A stretch of DNA of 11,396 nt from JBCBSZ01 sp039197885 (GCA_039197885.1 JBCCTY010000113.1:1-11396); one strand, 5' to 3'; positions 1 through 8,054 are shown, counted from the stretch's first letter. Notes: generated by a model not told the origin, from the letters alone. Made by a program: numbers and translations.

Positions 1-171
1 GACCAGCCACCGGCCGGCGGGGAGCAGCTCGCTGGCCTCGCGAGGGAGCACCACCCCACCGCTGATCAACGGGCCGCCGTCCTCGAAGGGATCGTCCTCG
101 ACGACCTCGTCGCTGCCCGAGCAGGCAGCGAGGAGGACGATCGTCGCCACCATCGCCACGAGCCTGCCCAC
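1..171 (-). CDS. Putative lipoprotein, N-terminal part (runs off the left edge)
   Basis: The visible 57 codons start at GTG 171 and stay open to base 1, so the C-terminus lies outside the window. The N-terminus is a type II signal peptide: Arg3, a hydrophobic stretch at residues 4-16, and the lipobox LAAC with Cys17, followed by Ser-Gly-Ser and a strongly acidic segment (DEVVEDDPFED) typical of the linker after a lipidated cysteine. The product should therefore be anchored to the outer face of the cytoplasmic membrane. GTG 171 was preferred over ATG 153 because the later start leaves a very short signal peptide without a basic residue. No clear Shine-Dalgarno or -10 box precedes it. It lies 49 bases downstream of the desaturase stop on the same strand, so co-transcription is plausible. 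The mature part seen so far is too short to recognise a family; function unknown. Confidence 0.72.
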   Translation of the reverse strand, partial: MGRLVAMVATIVLLAACSGSDEVVEDDPFEDGGPLISGGVVLPREASELLPAGRWLV

Positions 172-220
172 CCGACCAGTCTCGCCGACCCGGCCAATGG
201 GGAGACCGCGGGTCGAGAGT

Positions 221-1279
221 TCAGCGCGCTGCCGAGTACGGCAGCCACTCCCCGGTGGTGAAGTCGTGGAGCTTGCAGACCCGCGTCGCTCGCACGTAGT
301 CGCGAGCGCTCAGCGGGCGCTCGGTCACGTCGTCGGGGAAGGCGTCGATGATCGCCCGGGCCGCCTCGGTGAGCCGGTAGCAGGGGATGCGCATGTCCAC
401 GTGGTGGGGGACGTGGACCATGATCCAGTGGAAGAGGAGGTCCCAGCCCGGCGGCCCCCACAGCACGGTCGTGCCCTCGACCTGGCCGTGGAACTTGTTC
501 CACTCCTCCCGCGACCACCAACGGGTCTCGGGCTCGATGTGGTGGACGTAGACCACCCAGCCGATCGTCTGGCAGAAGAGCAGGAACGGCACGACGACCA
601 CCTTGCAGAAGAGCCAGAGCCCGCCGAGGAGCCCAGAGGTCGTCACGGCGACGCCGAGGAACCCGAGCGCGACGACCGCCACGATCGCCTGGTCACGCCG
701 CATCGCCCGACGATGACGAGCCGGTGGCTCGAACCGCACCATCTTGTTCCACCACACGTCGCGCAGGTAGTAGGCGCCCGAGCCGATCGGTCCCCACTCG
801 AACCGGTGGCGGAGGCGTTGGAACCGGTTCATCTCGCGGTACTGGTCGACCGTGGTCGGGTGCCAGACGAAGTCCATGCCCTCGCGCAGGGTGAAGCCGT
901 GGTGCACCCGGTTGTGACCGAACACCCACACCTCGGTGGCATGGAGCGACGGGAGCATGCTGATCCGGGCGACGAGGCCGTTCAGCCACTTGGCGTCGAA
1001 GAGCGCCCGGTGGGCGGCGTCGTGGCCGACGACGAAGAGCGCAGCGGTGGCGACACCGGCGACGATCCACAGCGGGATCAGCAGGAGCGGGTGGTCGGTC
1101 GAGATGAGGCCCCACACCGCGAGCGCATAGATCGCCAGGTCCCGTGCGACGATGCCGAGCCCGCGCACCGTCGAACGCTCGTAGCAGCGGTCCGGGATCA
1201 CGTCGAGCACCGGCTTGAGGGTCGACGGCTTGCCGGAACCCGTCGCCCGCGATGGCGCGGCGACGCTGGTGTCGGTCAT
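221..1279 (-). CDS. Membrane fatty acid desaturase (acyl-lipid/DesA-like, di-iron)
   Basis: The 352-residue product has the three histidine clusters of integral-membrane di-iron desaturases: HDAAH at residues 86-90, HNRVHH at 122-127 and HVPHH at 289-293, with a further VHH at 245-247. Hydrophobic segments at about 43-85, 196-220 and 222-247 fit the usual four-helix membrane topology. Such enzymes insert a double bond into fatty acyl chains using O2 and electrons from ferredoxin or a similar carrier; the acyl position and substrate cannot be read from sequence. Length matches the family. The start at ATG 1279 is chosen because AGAGGAG lies five bases upstream; the frame is open to 1351, but those 24 extra codons lack desaturase character. 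Hydroxylases and ketolases share these boxes, so desaturation is the likely, not certain, activity. It follows addA by 102 bases and precedes the lipoprotein gene. Confidence 0.9.
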   Translation of the reverse strand: MTDTSVAAPSRATGSGKPSTLKPVLDVIPDRCYERSTVRGLGIVARDLAIYALAVWGLISTDHPLLLIPLWIVAGVATAALFVVGHDAAHRALFDAKWLNGLVARISMLPSLHATEVWVFGHNRVHHGFTLREGMDFVWHPTTVDQYREMNRFQRLRHRFEWGPIGSGAYYLRDVWWNKMVRFEPPARHRRAMRRDQAIVAVVALGFLGVAVTTSGLLGGLWLFCKVVVVPFLLFCQTIGWVVYVHHIEPETRWWSREEWNKFHGQVEGTTVLWGPPGWDLLFHWIMVHVPHHVDMRIPCYRLTEAARAIIDAFPDDVTERPLSARDYVRATRVCKLHDFTTGEWLPYSAAR

Positions 1280-1381
1280 CGGATCTCCTCTGCGAACGGG
1301 ACGCGACGCGGCCGACCTTCGCGGCGAACCCGCCCGGTCGCCAGGGGCCAACGTCCTTCAGACCGCGAGCGCAGCGATCGG
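1280..1381 (-). other. Gap between addA and the desaturase; no terminator or TANNNT box seen
   Basis: This 102-base gap holds the desaturase Shine-Dalgarno. I see only weak hairpin potential (GGCGA ... TCGCC around 1321-1342) with no T-run, so no convincing intrinsic terminator. I also found no TANNNT box like those before addB, the FnIII gene and the kinase gene. Read-through from addBA, or a promoter of another kind or inside the end of addA, remains possible. Confidence 0.4.
1285..1291 (-). promoter_or_regulatory. Shine-Dalgarno of the desaturase gene
   Basis: On the minus strand AGAGGAG is followed by ATCCG and then ATG 1279. The five-base spacing is suitable, and this site decides the start of the desaturase. 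It is the only strong Shine-Dalgarno among the genes of the window. Confidence 0.75.
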
Positions 1382-4300
1382 TTACGTGTCGGGGTCGGTG
1401 GCGGCCGAGAGCACGGCGAGCTCGGCGGTGCGCGTGCGGACCTCGGCCGTCGCTCCGTCGAGGTCGGCGAGCTCGGCTTCGATCGCGCCGTCCTCGGCGA
1501 GGAAGGCGAAGACCACGCGTGCGACCCGCTCACCGGTGGCCTCCTCGACCGCTGCGGCGTAGCTGGCGCCCTGGAGCCGGTAGCGGGCGAGCTTGTCCGC
1601 CACGTCGTCGTCGCCGTCGACGTGATCGGTCTTCCAGTCGACGACGACCAGTCCCTCGTCGGTCCGGACCAGGAGGTCGACGTAGCCCTCCACGAGGTGG
1701 TCGCCGACGGGCGCGGCGACCCAGAGCTCCCGCCAGTGCCGGGAGGTCGCGGCGGTGGCAGCCACCCGGGTGGTGAGCGCCGAGCGAACCAGCCGCTCCA
1801 CGACGTCGAGGCGGTCGCTGACCCCTTCGGCGGTGGCCTGAGCGCGAGCGATGTCGGCCAGTCCCTCGCCCGTCGCGAGATCGACGACCTGGAGCACCCC
1901 GTGCACGGCACGACCGATCGCCGTGCCGTAGCGCCCCTTGTTCCAGGGGGGCAGCTCGAGGTCACGCTCGCGCTTGGCCAGCCCGGGGTCACCGGCCTCG
2001 CCGGCCTCCCGGGCGAGGGTGGTGGCGGCGACGACGGTCCGCGCCGAGGCCGTCGCGAGGGCGGCAGCCCGCTCGTCGGCCCAGTCGCTCCGGGACGGGA
2101 GCTCGGCCGAGGGTGAGGCCGTGGGCCGCTCGGTCCGACGCCTCGACAGGGGCTCGAGGTCGCGGACCTCGGGTGCGTCGTCGAGGACGGAGGCGATCAT
2201 CCCGGCGGCCGTCTGGTGCTCCCCCGGCTTGCGGTGCAACGACACGACCAGATGATCGCGGGCCCGGGTCGCTGCAACGTAGAGCAGGCGGCGCCGTTCG
2301 TGCTCGTCCATCTGCTCGTCGAGTGGTTGCCACCGCTCGAAGGTCTCGGACGTGATCGCTTTCGTCAGGCGGATGGCCACCCCGCCGTCGGTCGGGAACG
2401 CAGCGACGACGCCGCGCTGGCGCCCGGCAGGGCGGGTGGTCATGCCGGAGACGACGGCGATGGGGAACTCCAGGCCCTTGGCGCCGTGGATGGTGAGGAT
2501 CCGGACGCTGTCGTCGTCGGTCTCGGGCAGGATCGCCTCGGACACCCGGGCGTTGTCGGCGCCCTGCATCGAAGCCCACTCCAGGTAGGAGCGCAGCTCG
2601 GTGCCGCCGGCGTCGGACCACGCCCTGGCCTGGTCGACGACGAACCGCAGCCGGCGCCAGACATCGCGTGGGCGCCCGGCAGCGACGGCGGTCTCGAGCA
2701 CCCCGCGTTCGCGGACGACCCGGTCGAGCAGCTCGGCGGGCGTCGACCACCTCCGGGCGCGGTGGAGCGCTGCGAGGTGGTCGATGGCCTCGGCGACGGG
2801 GTGACCGGTGGGGGCCTCATCGGGGACCGCCGAGGTGAGCGACATCCGGCCCCCCAGGCCCAGACGCCAGTGGGCGAGGTCGTCGTCGCCGCAGCCGTAG
2901 ACGGGCGAGCGGAGGGCTGCGACGAGGGCGAGCTCGTCGGTCGGGTCGGCCACGGCGCGGAGCGTGAGGAGGAGGTCGCGCACCTCGCGGGTGGCGTACA
3001 CGAGCGATGACGTCTCGGCCCGGTACGGCACGCCGATGGCGCTCAGCGACCGCTCCAGGGCCGGCAACGACGTCCGTGCGGGGAGGAGGACGCAGATGTC
3101 ACCGGGGCGGGCCGCCTCCCACCGGGGATCGTCGGGCGTGCCGCGATCGACCGACCATCCCTCGCGGAGCGCCGTCGTGATCGCCGCGGCGACGTCGTCG
3201 GCCTCCCGGGTCCGCAACGACTCGGCGTCGGTGGGCAGCGAGTCGTCGGGTTCGGCGCGGCCGAGCAGCGCGACCGCAGGTCCCGTCGGCGGGCGGCCCC
3301 GTGCGGTGTCGAGGGCCTCGAACTCCGGCTGGGAGCCCGGCTCGAACCGGATGAGTCGACCGAAGACGTGGTTGACCCAGCCGATGATCGGCGCTGCGGA
3401 GCGGAAGTTGGTCGTGAGGTGCGGAGCTCGCTCGCCGAACCGGTCGCGGGCCCGGAGGAAGACCTCGATGTCGGCTCGGCGGAACCGGTAGATGGACTGC
3501 TTGGGGTCACCGACGAAGAACAGGCGGCCCGGTTCGACCGGGAGCTCGGACCACGGCCGTCCGGCGAGGTCGTCGTCGGGACAGGCGAGCAGCACGGCCA
3601 ACTCGACCTGGATCGGATCGGTGTCCTGGAACTCGTCGAGGAGCAGGTGGCGGTAGCGGTCGCGCAGCGCAGCGCGCACGGCCGGCCCGCGGTCCGCGTC
3701 GCGCAACAACTGCCGGGCGCGGACGAGCAGGTCGTGGAACTCCAGACGACCGGCACGGCGGCGGTCCTCCGCCGCGTCGAGCGTGAAGCGCCCGATCACG
3801 CCCGCGAGCTGGTCGACCGCGGCGAGGACCTGGCCGTCGACCAGCTCGCCCGCCCGAACCACCGTGGCGGCGATCCGGTCGCGGACGTCGTCGACGGGGA
3901 TCGTCCACGAGTTCTTGGTGCCGACCTTGCGCTTGCTCAGCGCGCCGAGGCGGGTGAGCGCTTCGGTGGCGTCGATGTCGTCGTCGGCCTCGGCGATCGC
4001 CGCCCGGGCGTCGGCGAGCGGCCCGTGGATGAACCGGAGGAGCTTGTCGTCGTCGGCGAGGCAGTGGTCGCTCAGGTCCGCTATGGCATCGAGCTCATCG
4101 AGGATCTCGCCCACGTCGAGCGAGGGCGGCGGCGGAGCCTCGAGCACGACCCGCTCGGCGACGAGATCCCAGTTGGCGCCGAACGCCAGTGCCAGGTCGC
4201 GCAGGTGCGGGAGGTCGACGTTGCCGACACCGAGGACCAGGGCAGCCCGACCGAGCGTCTCGTCGTCGAGGAGGCGGTCGACGAACCCTCGCCAGCGCTC

Positions 4301-4762
4301 CTCGAACTCGACCTGCGACCCGATCTCGTCGAGCACCTCGACTCCCGGCGGTAGACCGGCCTCGACGGCGTGCTCGGACAGGATCCGTTGCGCGAAGGCG
4401 TGCAGGGTGCCGATCGCCGCGCCGTCGAGCTGGTGGAGCGCCCGATCGGCGCCGTCGTCGGCGGCGCCCTCGAACCGTTGCCGGATGCGATCGCGCAGCT
4501 CGGCGGCGGCCTTCTCGGTGAAGGTGATGGCAGCGACGTGCTCGAGCTCGACGCCGGAGGCGACCAGGGCTTCCACGCGGTCGACCAGCGCCCGGGTCTT
4601 GCCCGAGCCGGCACCGGCCTCGACGAACAGGGTCTCGTCGATCGCCTCGCGGATCCTCCGACGGGCCGCCTCGTCGGACCACGTCGCTCGGGTCGGCGCC
4701 TCGGGCTCACCCGGGTCGTCGAGGAGCTCGTCGAAGAGCGAACCCTGCACTGGCTCGCTCAT
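1382..4762 (-). CDS. addA: AddA-like ATP-dependent helicase-nuclease (UvrD/RecB family)
   Basis: The 1126-residue product carries the full set of superfamily 1A helicase motifs: Walker A AGAGSGKT (49-56), motif Ia ITFTEKAAAELR (79-90), GTLHAF (118-123), Walker B LLLDEFQD (373-380), motif III VGDPKQSIYRFR (417-428), motif IV TNFRS (451-455), motif V TIHGAKGLEFP (757-767) and motif VI LLYVAATRARDHL (826-838). A C-terminal PD-(D/E)XK nuclease of the RecB type follows: His954, Asp1029, Asp1042-Trp-Lys1044 and Gln1064-x3-Tyr1068, all catalytic positions kept. By family knowledge this is the 3'-5' motor and one of two nucleases of a double-strand-end resection complex acting before RecA loading. 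ATG 4762 overlaps the addB stop as ATGA, with GAGGCGG four bases upstream, indicating translational coupling. Residues 6-10 are QGSLF, a possible sliding-clamp motif. An AdnA-type actinobacterial enzyme is the alternative, but the partner is AddB-like. Confidence 0.92.
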   Translation of the reverse strand: MSEPVQGSLFDELLDDPGEPEAPTRATWSDEAARRRIREAIDETLFVEAGAGSGKTRALVDRVEALVASGVELEHVAAITFTEKAAAELRDRIRQRFEGAADDGADRALHQLDGAAIGTLHAFAQRILSEHAVEAGLPPGVEVLDEIGSQVEFEERWRGFVDRLLDDETLGRAALVLGVGNVDLPHLRDLALAFGANWDLVAERVVLEAPPPPSLDVGEILDELDAIADLSDHCLADDDKLLRFIHGPLADARAAIAEADDDIDATEALTRLGALSKRKVGTKNSWTIPVDDVRDRIAATVVRAGELVDGQVLAAVDQLAGVIGRFTLDAAEDRRRAGRLEFHDLLVRARQLLRDADRGPAVRAALRDRYRHLLLDEFQDTDPIQVELAVLLACPDDDLAGRPWSELPVEPGRLFFVGDPKQSIYRFRRADIEVFLRARDRFGERAPHLTTNFRSAAPIIGWVNHVFGRLIRFEPGSQPEFEALDTARGRPPTGPAVALLGRAEPDDSLPTDAESLRTREADDVAAAITTALREGWSVDRGTPDDPRWEAARPGDICVLLPARTSLPALERSLSAIGVPYRAETSSLVYATREVRDLLLTLRAVADPTDELALVAALRSPVYGCGDDDLAHWRLGLGGRMSLTSAVPDEAPTGHPVAEAIDHLAALHRARRWSTPAELLDRVVRERGVLETAVAAGRPRDVWRRLRFVVDQARAWSDAGGTELRSYLEWASMQGADNARVSEAILPETDDDSVRILTIHGAKGLEFPIAVVSGMTTRPAGRQRGVVAAFPTDGGVAIRLTKAITSETFERWQPLDEQMDEHERRRLLYVAATRARDHLVVSLHRKPGEHQTAAGMIASVLDDAPEVRDLEPLSRRRTERPTASPSAELPSRSDWADERAAALATASARTVVAATTLAREAGEAGDPGLAKRERDLELPPWNKGRYGTAIGRAVHGVLQVVDLATGEGLADIARAQATAEGVSDRLDVVERLVRSALTTRVAATAATSRHWRELWVAAPVGDHLVEGYVDLLVRTDEGLVVVDWKTDHVDGDDDVADKLARYRLQGASYAAAVEEATGERVARVVFAFLAEDGAIEAELADLDGATAEVRTRTAELAVLSAATDPDT

Positions 4763-7700
4763 CGGCCCGCCTCGGCGGCCTCGATCTCGGACAGCAGGTT
4801 GGGTTCGACGAGACCGAGGTAACGCCGGAGCTCCGGGGCGAGTCGCTTCCGCTCCCAGGCCCGGTGGACCTGGCGGGTGCCGAGGTCGTCGGGATCGCAG
4901 AACCAGCACGGGTTCCACGACCGCCACGTCGGCTCGGCGGGATGGAGCGGGAAGTGACCGGCCTCGATGCCGTCGACGATGGTCCGCACGGCGTCGAGGG
5001 CGTGTGCTGCGACGGCGTCGGTGACGGGGTAACCCTTCCGCTGGAAGCGGCCCTTGGTGGAGACGAACCAGAACCGTCCGAGCACCTCGTCGTCGGTGTC
5101 GAGGATCTGGCGGACGGCAGCCGCGTAGAGGGGCAGCTGCAGCTGGCGCCCGCCCGAGACGGGCTGGTCCTCGCTGAGCTCGCGGTACTGCGAGGTCCCG
5201 CCGGTCTTGTAGTCGAGCACCACGAGACCGCCGTCGTCGCGGCGGTCGACGCGATCGATCGAGCCTCGCACCCGGAGCCGGCGGTCGGCATCGAGGTCGA
5301 GCACGAGCGGACCGTGCTCGGCGTGGGGCATCCCGAACGCGAGCTCGGTGGCGATCGGCGTGGCCGCCAACTCGGCGCGCAGGCGCTCGTCGTCGTCGAC
5401 GAAGCGGTCGAGGTCGCGCAGGATGGCGCGCCGGTCGCGCTCCCAGTGGAGGCGTCTCCCGACGAGCCCGCGCTCCTCCAACCGTTCGCACTCGTCGGCG
5501 GCGATCTGCTGCAGCCGATCGCGACTGCCGGGCGACCACGACTGCCCCGGTGGCGGCACCTCGTCGGCCTCGACCATCTCGTGGAGCCAGCGGTCGAGGA
5601 CGTCGTGGACGAGCGATCCGCGATCGAGCGCGGTGATGCGGTGCTGCTCGTCGGGGGTCTCGATGGCGTCGACGCCGAGCAGATAGCGGACGAAGTACTG
5701 GTGGGGGCAGCTCGCCCAGGTCTGGAGCCGTGACGCCGACACGAGCACGCCGTCGTCGGCGGGGGACGGGAGCCGCGCACCCCGGAGGTCGCCGTCGGTC
5801 GCGAGGTTGCCGTCGAAGCGCGTGAAGCGATCGGAGCGTCGGGCGGCGATCAGCTCGAGCCCGCGACGTACCTCGGGCCGAGCGGCGGCCGACTCGTGGC
5901 CGTCGACCGGTGCGCCGGACTCGAACCGGGCGAGCAACGCGGCGACGTCGTACTCCTGGGCGGTCGCCGGGAAGGTGTTGTGGCGGAGCCCGGCGACGAA
6001 CGAGGGCACCTCGCGGAACCAGTCGGACGCGGTGGTGGTGAGCTCGGCTGCTGCAGGTCGGACGCCGTCATGGGCGTGGACGGCGTCGAGCAGCCAGCGC
6101 GACGGTGCGCGTTCGGCGCTGCGCCGGAGGTCGCCCCGAGGGAAGGTGAGCACGCTGTCGTTCGCAGCCGACAGGACCGCCAGGAGCGCACGGTGATCGT
6201 CGTCGGATCGCTCGGAGCGCAGGGCGAGGTCAGGGCTGACGAGGCGTCGCTCCCAGTCGGGGAGGAGGGAGTCCTCGCGCTGGCGGGCCGGGAACTGGCC
6301 CTCGGCCATGCCGAGCACCACGACGAGGTCGAGCTCGACGCCCAGGGCGAGCGATGCCGGGCCGACCATCACACCGTTGCCGAAGCCGCCGCGCCGACCG
6401 AGGTCGCCTTCCAGCTCGAGCTGCAGCGCCCGGCGGAACGCGGTGACCGACGGAGCCGGGTCGATGCCGTCGAGGTCGCCGAGCCGGTCGACGATCGCCT
6501 CGACGCGGTCGGCGGCCCGTCGCTCGTCCTCGGGCCAGTCGGTGCGGAACCGCTCGGAGCCGAGGTAGCGGCGCAGGAGCCGGCGGCACCAGCCGGCGAG
6601 CCCGCTCCACGAGGTCCCGCGATGGCCCGGCGACAGGTCGTCGGCGAGTCCGTCGACGAAGGCGGCGAGCTCACGGCTCCACCCCGCCTCACGACGGGCC
6701 TGGGTGACCTGCCAGGCCAGCTCCTCGTCGCGCTCCCAGCGCTCGGCATCCGCGGTTCGGTCGGTGGCGACACGACCCAGCCGCTCGGCCCATTGCTCGC
6801 GGCCGGCGAGCACGCCGGCCTGGCGTGAGGCCCGCTCCCAGGCCGCGGCAGGCACGTAGCGGCCGTCGTCGTCGATCACCGGCGCAGCGGAGAGCCAGGC
6901 GCAGACGTCGCGGCGCGACAGGTCGTGGTCGGGGAGCGCGAGGAGTGCGAGCAACGAGCGGCCGAGGAGGCTGGTGTCCGCGGTTCGGACCGACGCGCCC
7001 CACCAGGGGATCTGCGCGGCGTCGAGGGCATCGGTGACCAGCCGGGCGTAGGGGTCGGCGGTCCCGTAGACGAGCGCGCAGCGACCGAGCGGCGTGCCGG
7101 CCCGAGCGGCCTCGACCACCTCGCGCAGGGCGTGACGGACCTCCTCGTCGGCGTCGGACACGCTGATGGCCCGCTGGCCGACGATCGGGGCGACGGCCTC
7201 GTCGTCGACCGGCAGTCGCAGCCCGAGGCGCTCGACGGCTCGGGCGACGCTCCGGTCGGCGGTGGCGACGCCGCTGAGCCCGGCGATCACGGTGACCGGC
7301 GCACGCTCGCCGACAGCCCGGATCAGGGCCGCCTGGTCGGCGGTGAGTCGTTGGGGTAGGTGGACGATCACCGGACCCAACTCGTCGATGAGCCGGTCAT
7401 CGCCCGCGGTGACGACCTCCGTGGCGGAGCGCAGCAGATCCTGTTCGTCGCTGAACGAGCCGTCGAGTCGCCGTTGCACGCCGCGGTGGATGCGCACCAC
7501 GTCGGCGGCGCGTCTCGATGCGGCAGCGAGTCGACGCAGGCCGGCTCCGTCGACGTCGGAGAGCTCGCGGTGAGCTCGCACCAGCGAGCGCTCGGTCGTC
7601 GGGTGGGTCTCGACGCCGTCGAAGTGACCAGCATCGTCGTGGAGCTCGGCTCGGACGGCCGCCGCGATCACCGGCATCGAGACCGGCCGACGGCCACTCG

Positions 7701-7935
7701 CGGCGAGCGGCCCCGCCCCGAGCAACTCGGCCAGGCGGTAGGTGGTGAGGAACGTGACGGCGGCGACGCCGCGCTGTCGTCCCAGCGCCCGACGAGCGGC
7801 GATGCCGACGTAGTTGCTGGGGACGAGCACCGTCACCGGAGCCAGCCGATCAGCCCGTTGGTGGCGGTCGACGAGCGAGCGGAGCGCGGCGTGTGCCGGC
7901 GCGCCGTACGGCGTCGTGACGAGCTCCACCGGCAT
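4759..7935 (-). CDS. addB: AddB-like subunit: inactivated helicase with C-terminal PD-(D/E)XK nuclease
   Basis: The 1058-residue product is the expected partner of AddA. Its N-terminal part has helicase-like layout, but the place of Walker A reads TTPYGAPAHAAL (7-18) with no GKT/S, so ATP hydrolysis is unlikely. A conserved AddB-type segment follows at about 519-560 (VELDLVVVLGMAEGQFPARQ). The C-terminal nuclease shows Cys743 (CPHQYF), His777, Asp894, Asp908-Tyr-Lys910 and Gln933-x3-Tyr937, so it is probably active. Iron-sulfur ligands are Cys743, Cys1010 and Cys1013; the fourth expected Cys, six residues after Cys1013, is Gly1019. The known role is the second nuclease and Chi-type scanning in double-strand break processing. 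ATG 7935 is preferred to TTG 7968 because a TACGAT box ends nine bases before it. The stop overlaps the addA start by four bases. Confidence 0.87.
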   Translation of the reverse strand: MPVELVTTPYGAPAHAALRSLVDRHQRADRLAPVTVLVPSNYVGIAARRALGRQRGVAAVTFLTTYRLAELLGAGPLAASGRRPVSMPVIAAAVRAELHDDAGHFDGVETHPTTERSLVRAHRELSDVDGAGLRRLAAASRRAADVVRIHRGVQRRLDGSFSDEQDLLRSATEVVTAGDDRLIDELGPVIVHLPQRLTADQAALIRAVGERAPVTVIAGLSGVATADRSVARAVERLGLRLPVDDEAVAPIVGQRAISVSDADEEVRHALREVVEAARAGTPLGRCALVYGTADPYARLVTDALDAAQIPWWGASVRTADTSLLGRSLLALLALPDHDLSRRDVCAWLSAAPVIDDDGRYVPAAAWERASRQAGVLAGREQWAERLGRVATDRTADAERWERDEELAWQVTQARREAGWSRELAAFVDGLADDLSPGHRGTSWSGLAGWCRRLLRRYLGSERFRTDWPEDERRAADRVEAIVDRLGDLDGIDPAPSVTAFRRALQLELEGDLGRRGGFGNGVMVGPASLALGVELDLVVVLGMAEGQFPARQREDSLLPDWERRLVSPDLALRSERSDDDHRALLAVLSAANDSVLTFPRGDLRRSAERAPSRWLLDAVHAHDGVRPAAAELTTTASDWFREVPSFVAGLRHNTFPATAQEYDVAALLARFESGAPVDGHESAAARPEVRRGLELIAARRSDRFTRFDGNLATDGDLRGARLPSPADDGVLVSASRLQTWASCPHQYFVRYLLGVDAIETPDEQHRITALDRGSLVHDVLDRWLHEMVEADEVPPPGQSWSPGSRDRLQQIAADECERLEERGLVGRRLHWERDRRAILRDLDRFVDDDERLRAELAATPIATELAFGMPHAEHGPLVLDLDADRRLRVRGSIDRVDRRDDGGLVVLDYKTGGTSQYRELSEDQPVSGGRQLQLPLYAAAVRQILDTDDEVLGRFWFVSTKGRFQRKGYPVTDAVAAHALDAVRTIVDGIEAGHFPLHPAEPTWRSWNPCWFCDPDDLGTRQVHRAWERKRLAPELRRYLGLVEPNLLSEIEAAEAGR

Positions 7936-7949
7936 CACCGGCGATCGTA
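7936..7949 (-). promoter_or_regulatory. Putative -10 box and leaderless start of addB
   Basis: On the minus strand TACGAT (7949-7944) is followed by CGCCGGTG and then ATG 7935. The hexamer fits the actinobacterial TANNNT -10, and its eight-base distance to the start codon puts transcription initiation at or next to the A of ATG. No Shine-Dalgarno is present. No -35 hexamer is recognisable. The same TASGWTCGCCG string occurs before two plus-strand genes of this window. Confidence 0.55.
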
Positions 7950-8040
7950 CGGCGGCCCTGTGCGGCAACCGCTGATGGACCCTGCGTCAACTCGTGCCCA
8001 ACGTGGGTCCGGGAGCCTGGAGCGGTGGTCGGAGCGACCC

Positions 8041-8054
8041 TAGGTTCGCCGATC
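8041..8054 (+). promoter_or_regulatory. Putative -10 box and leaderless start of the FnIII-repeat gene
   Basis: TAGGTT (8041-8046) followed by CGCCGATC leads straight into GTG 8055. The hexamer fits TANNNT and its distance to GTG matches initiation on the start codon itself. No Shine-Dalgarno or convincing -35 hexamer is visible. The element shares TASGWTCGCCG with the addB and kinase upstream regions. Confidence 0.55.

Larger units (their letters stand above)
7936..8054. other. Divergent intergenic region with inverted repeats
   Basis: These 119 bases separate the minus-strand addBA block from the plus-strand FnIII gene and must hold both promoters. Besides the two -10-like boxes they contain GGACCC (7977-7982) facing GGGTCC (8005-8010), with CCCA-ACG-TGGG nested around 7997-8007, and GGTCG-GAG-CGACC (8027-8039), which lies directly upstream of the TAGGTT box. 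The repeats could be operator half-sites or chance in GC-rich DNA. No small ORF or RNA gene is evident. Confidence 0.45.

Noticed and set aside
1321..1342. Terminator hairpin between addA and the desaturase
   Set aside because: The stem is about five base pairs and no T-run follows; such pairings are expected by chance at this GC content.
1280..1351. 24-codon upstream extension of the desaturase
   Set aside because: The sequence is Arg/Pro/Ser-rich and unlike desaturase N-termini; a strong Shine-Dalgarno selects ATG 1279.
197..2116. Long plus-strand open frame (639 codons) opposite the desaturase and the end of addA
   Set aside because: It is the antisense shadow of two well-recognised genes. 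Its product is rich in Arg, Gly, Asp, Glu and Val without motifs, as expected from GC-biased third positions.
4763..5539. N-terminal extension of the addA frame by 259 codons
   Set aside because: It overlaps addB throughout, is Arg/Pro/Ala-rich shadow sequence, and the ATGA overlap at 4759-4762 gives a normal start just before the helicase domain.
1382..7935. Phage-defence island around the helicase-nuclease pair
   Set aside because: AddAB degrades foreign linear DNA as a by-product, but no defence gene, integrase or compositional shift is seen nearby; housekeeping recombination is the simpler reading.
7936..7968. TTG start for addB at 7968
   Set aside because: It lies upstream of the TACGAT box and adds 11 residues without family character; ATG 7935 begins the expected beta-strand.
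8025..8054. GTG start for the secreted protein at 8025
   Set aside because: It would put ten residues before an already complete signal peptide and place the -10-like box inside the coding region.
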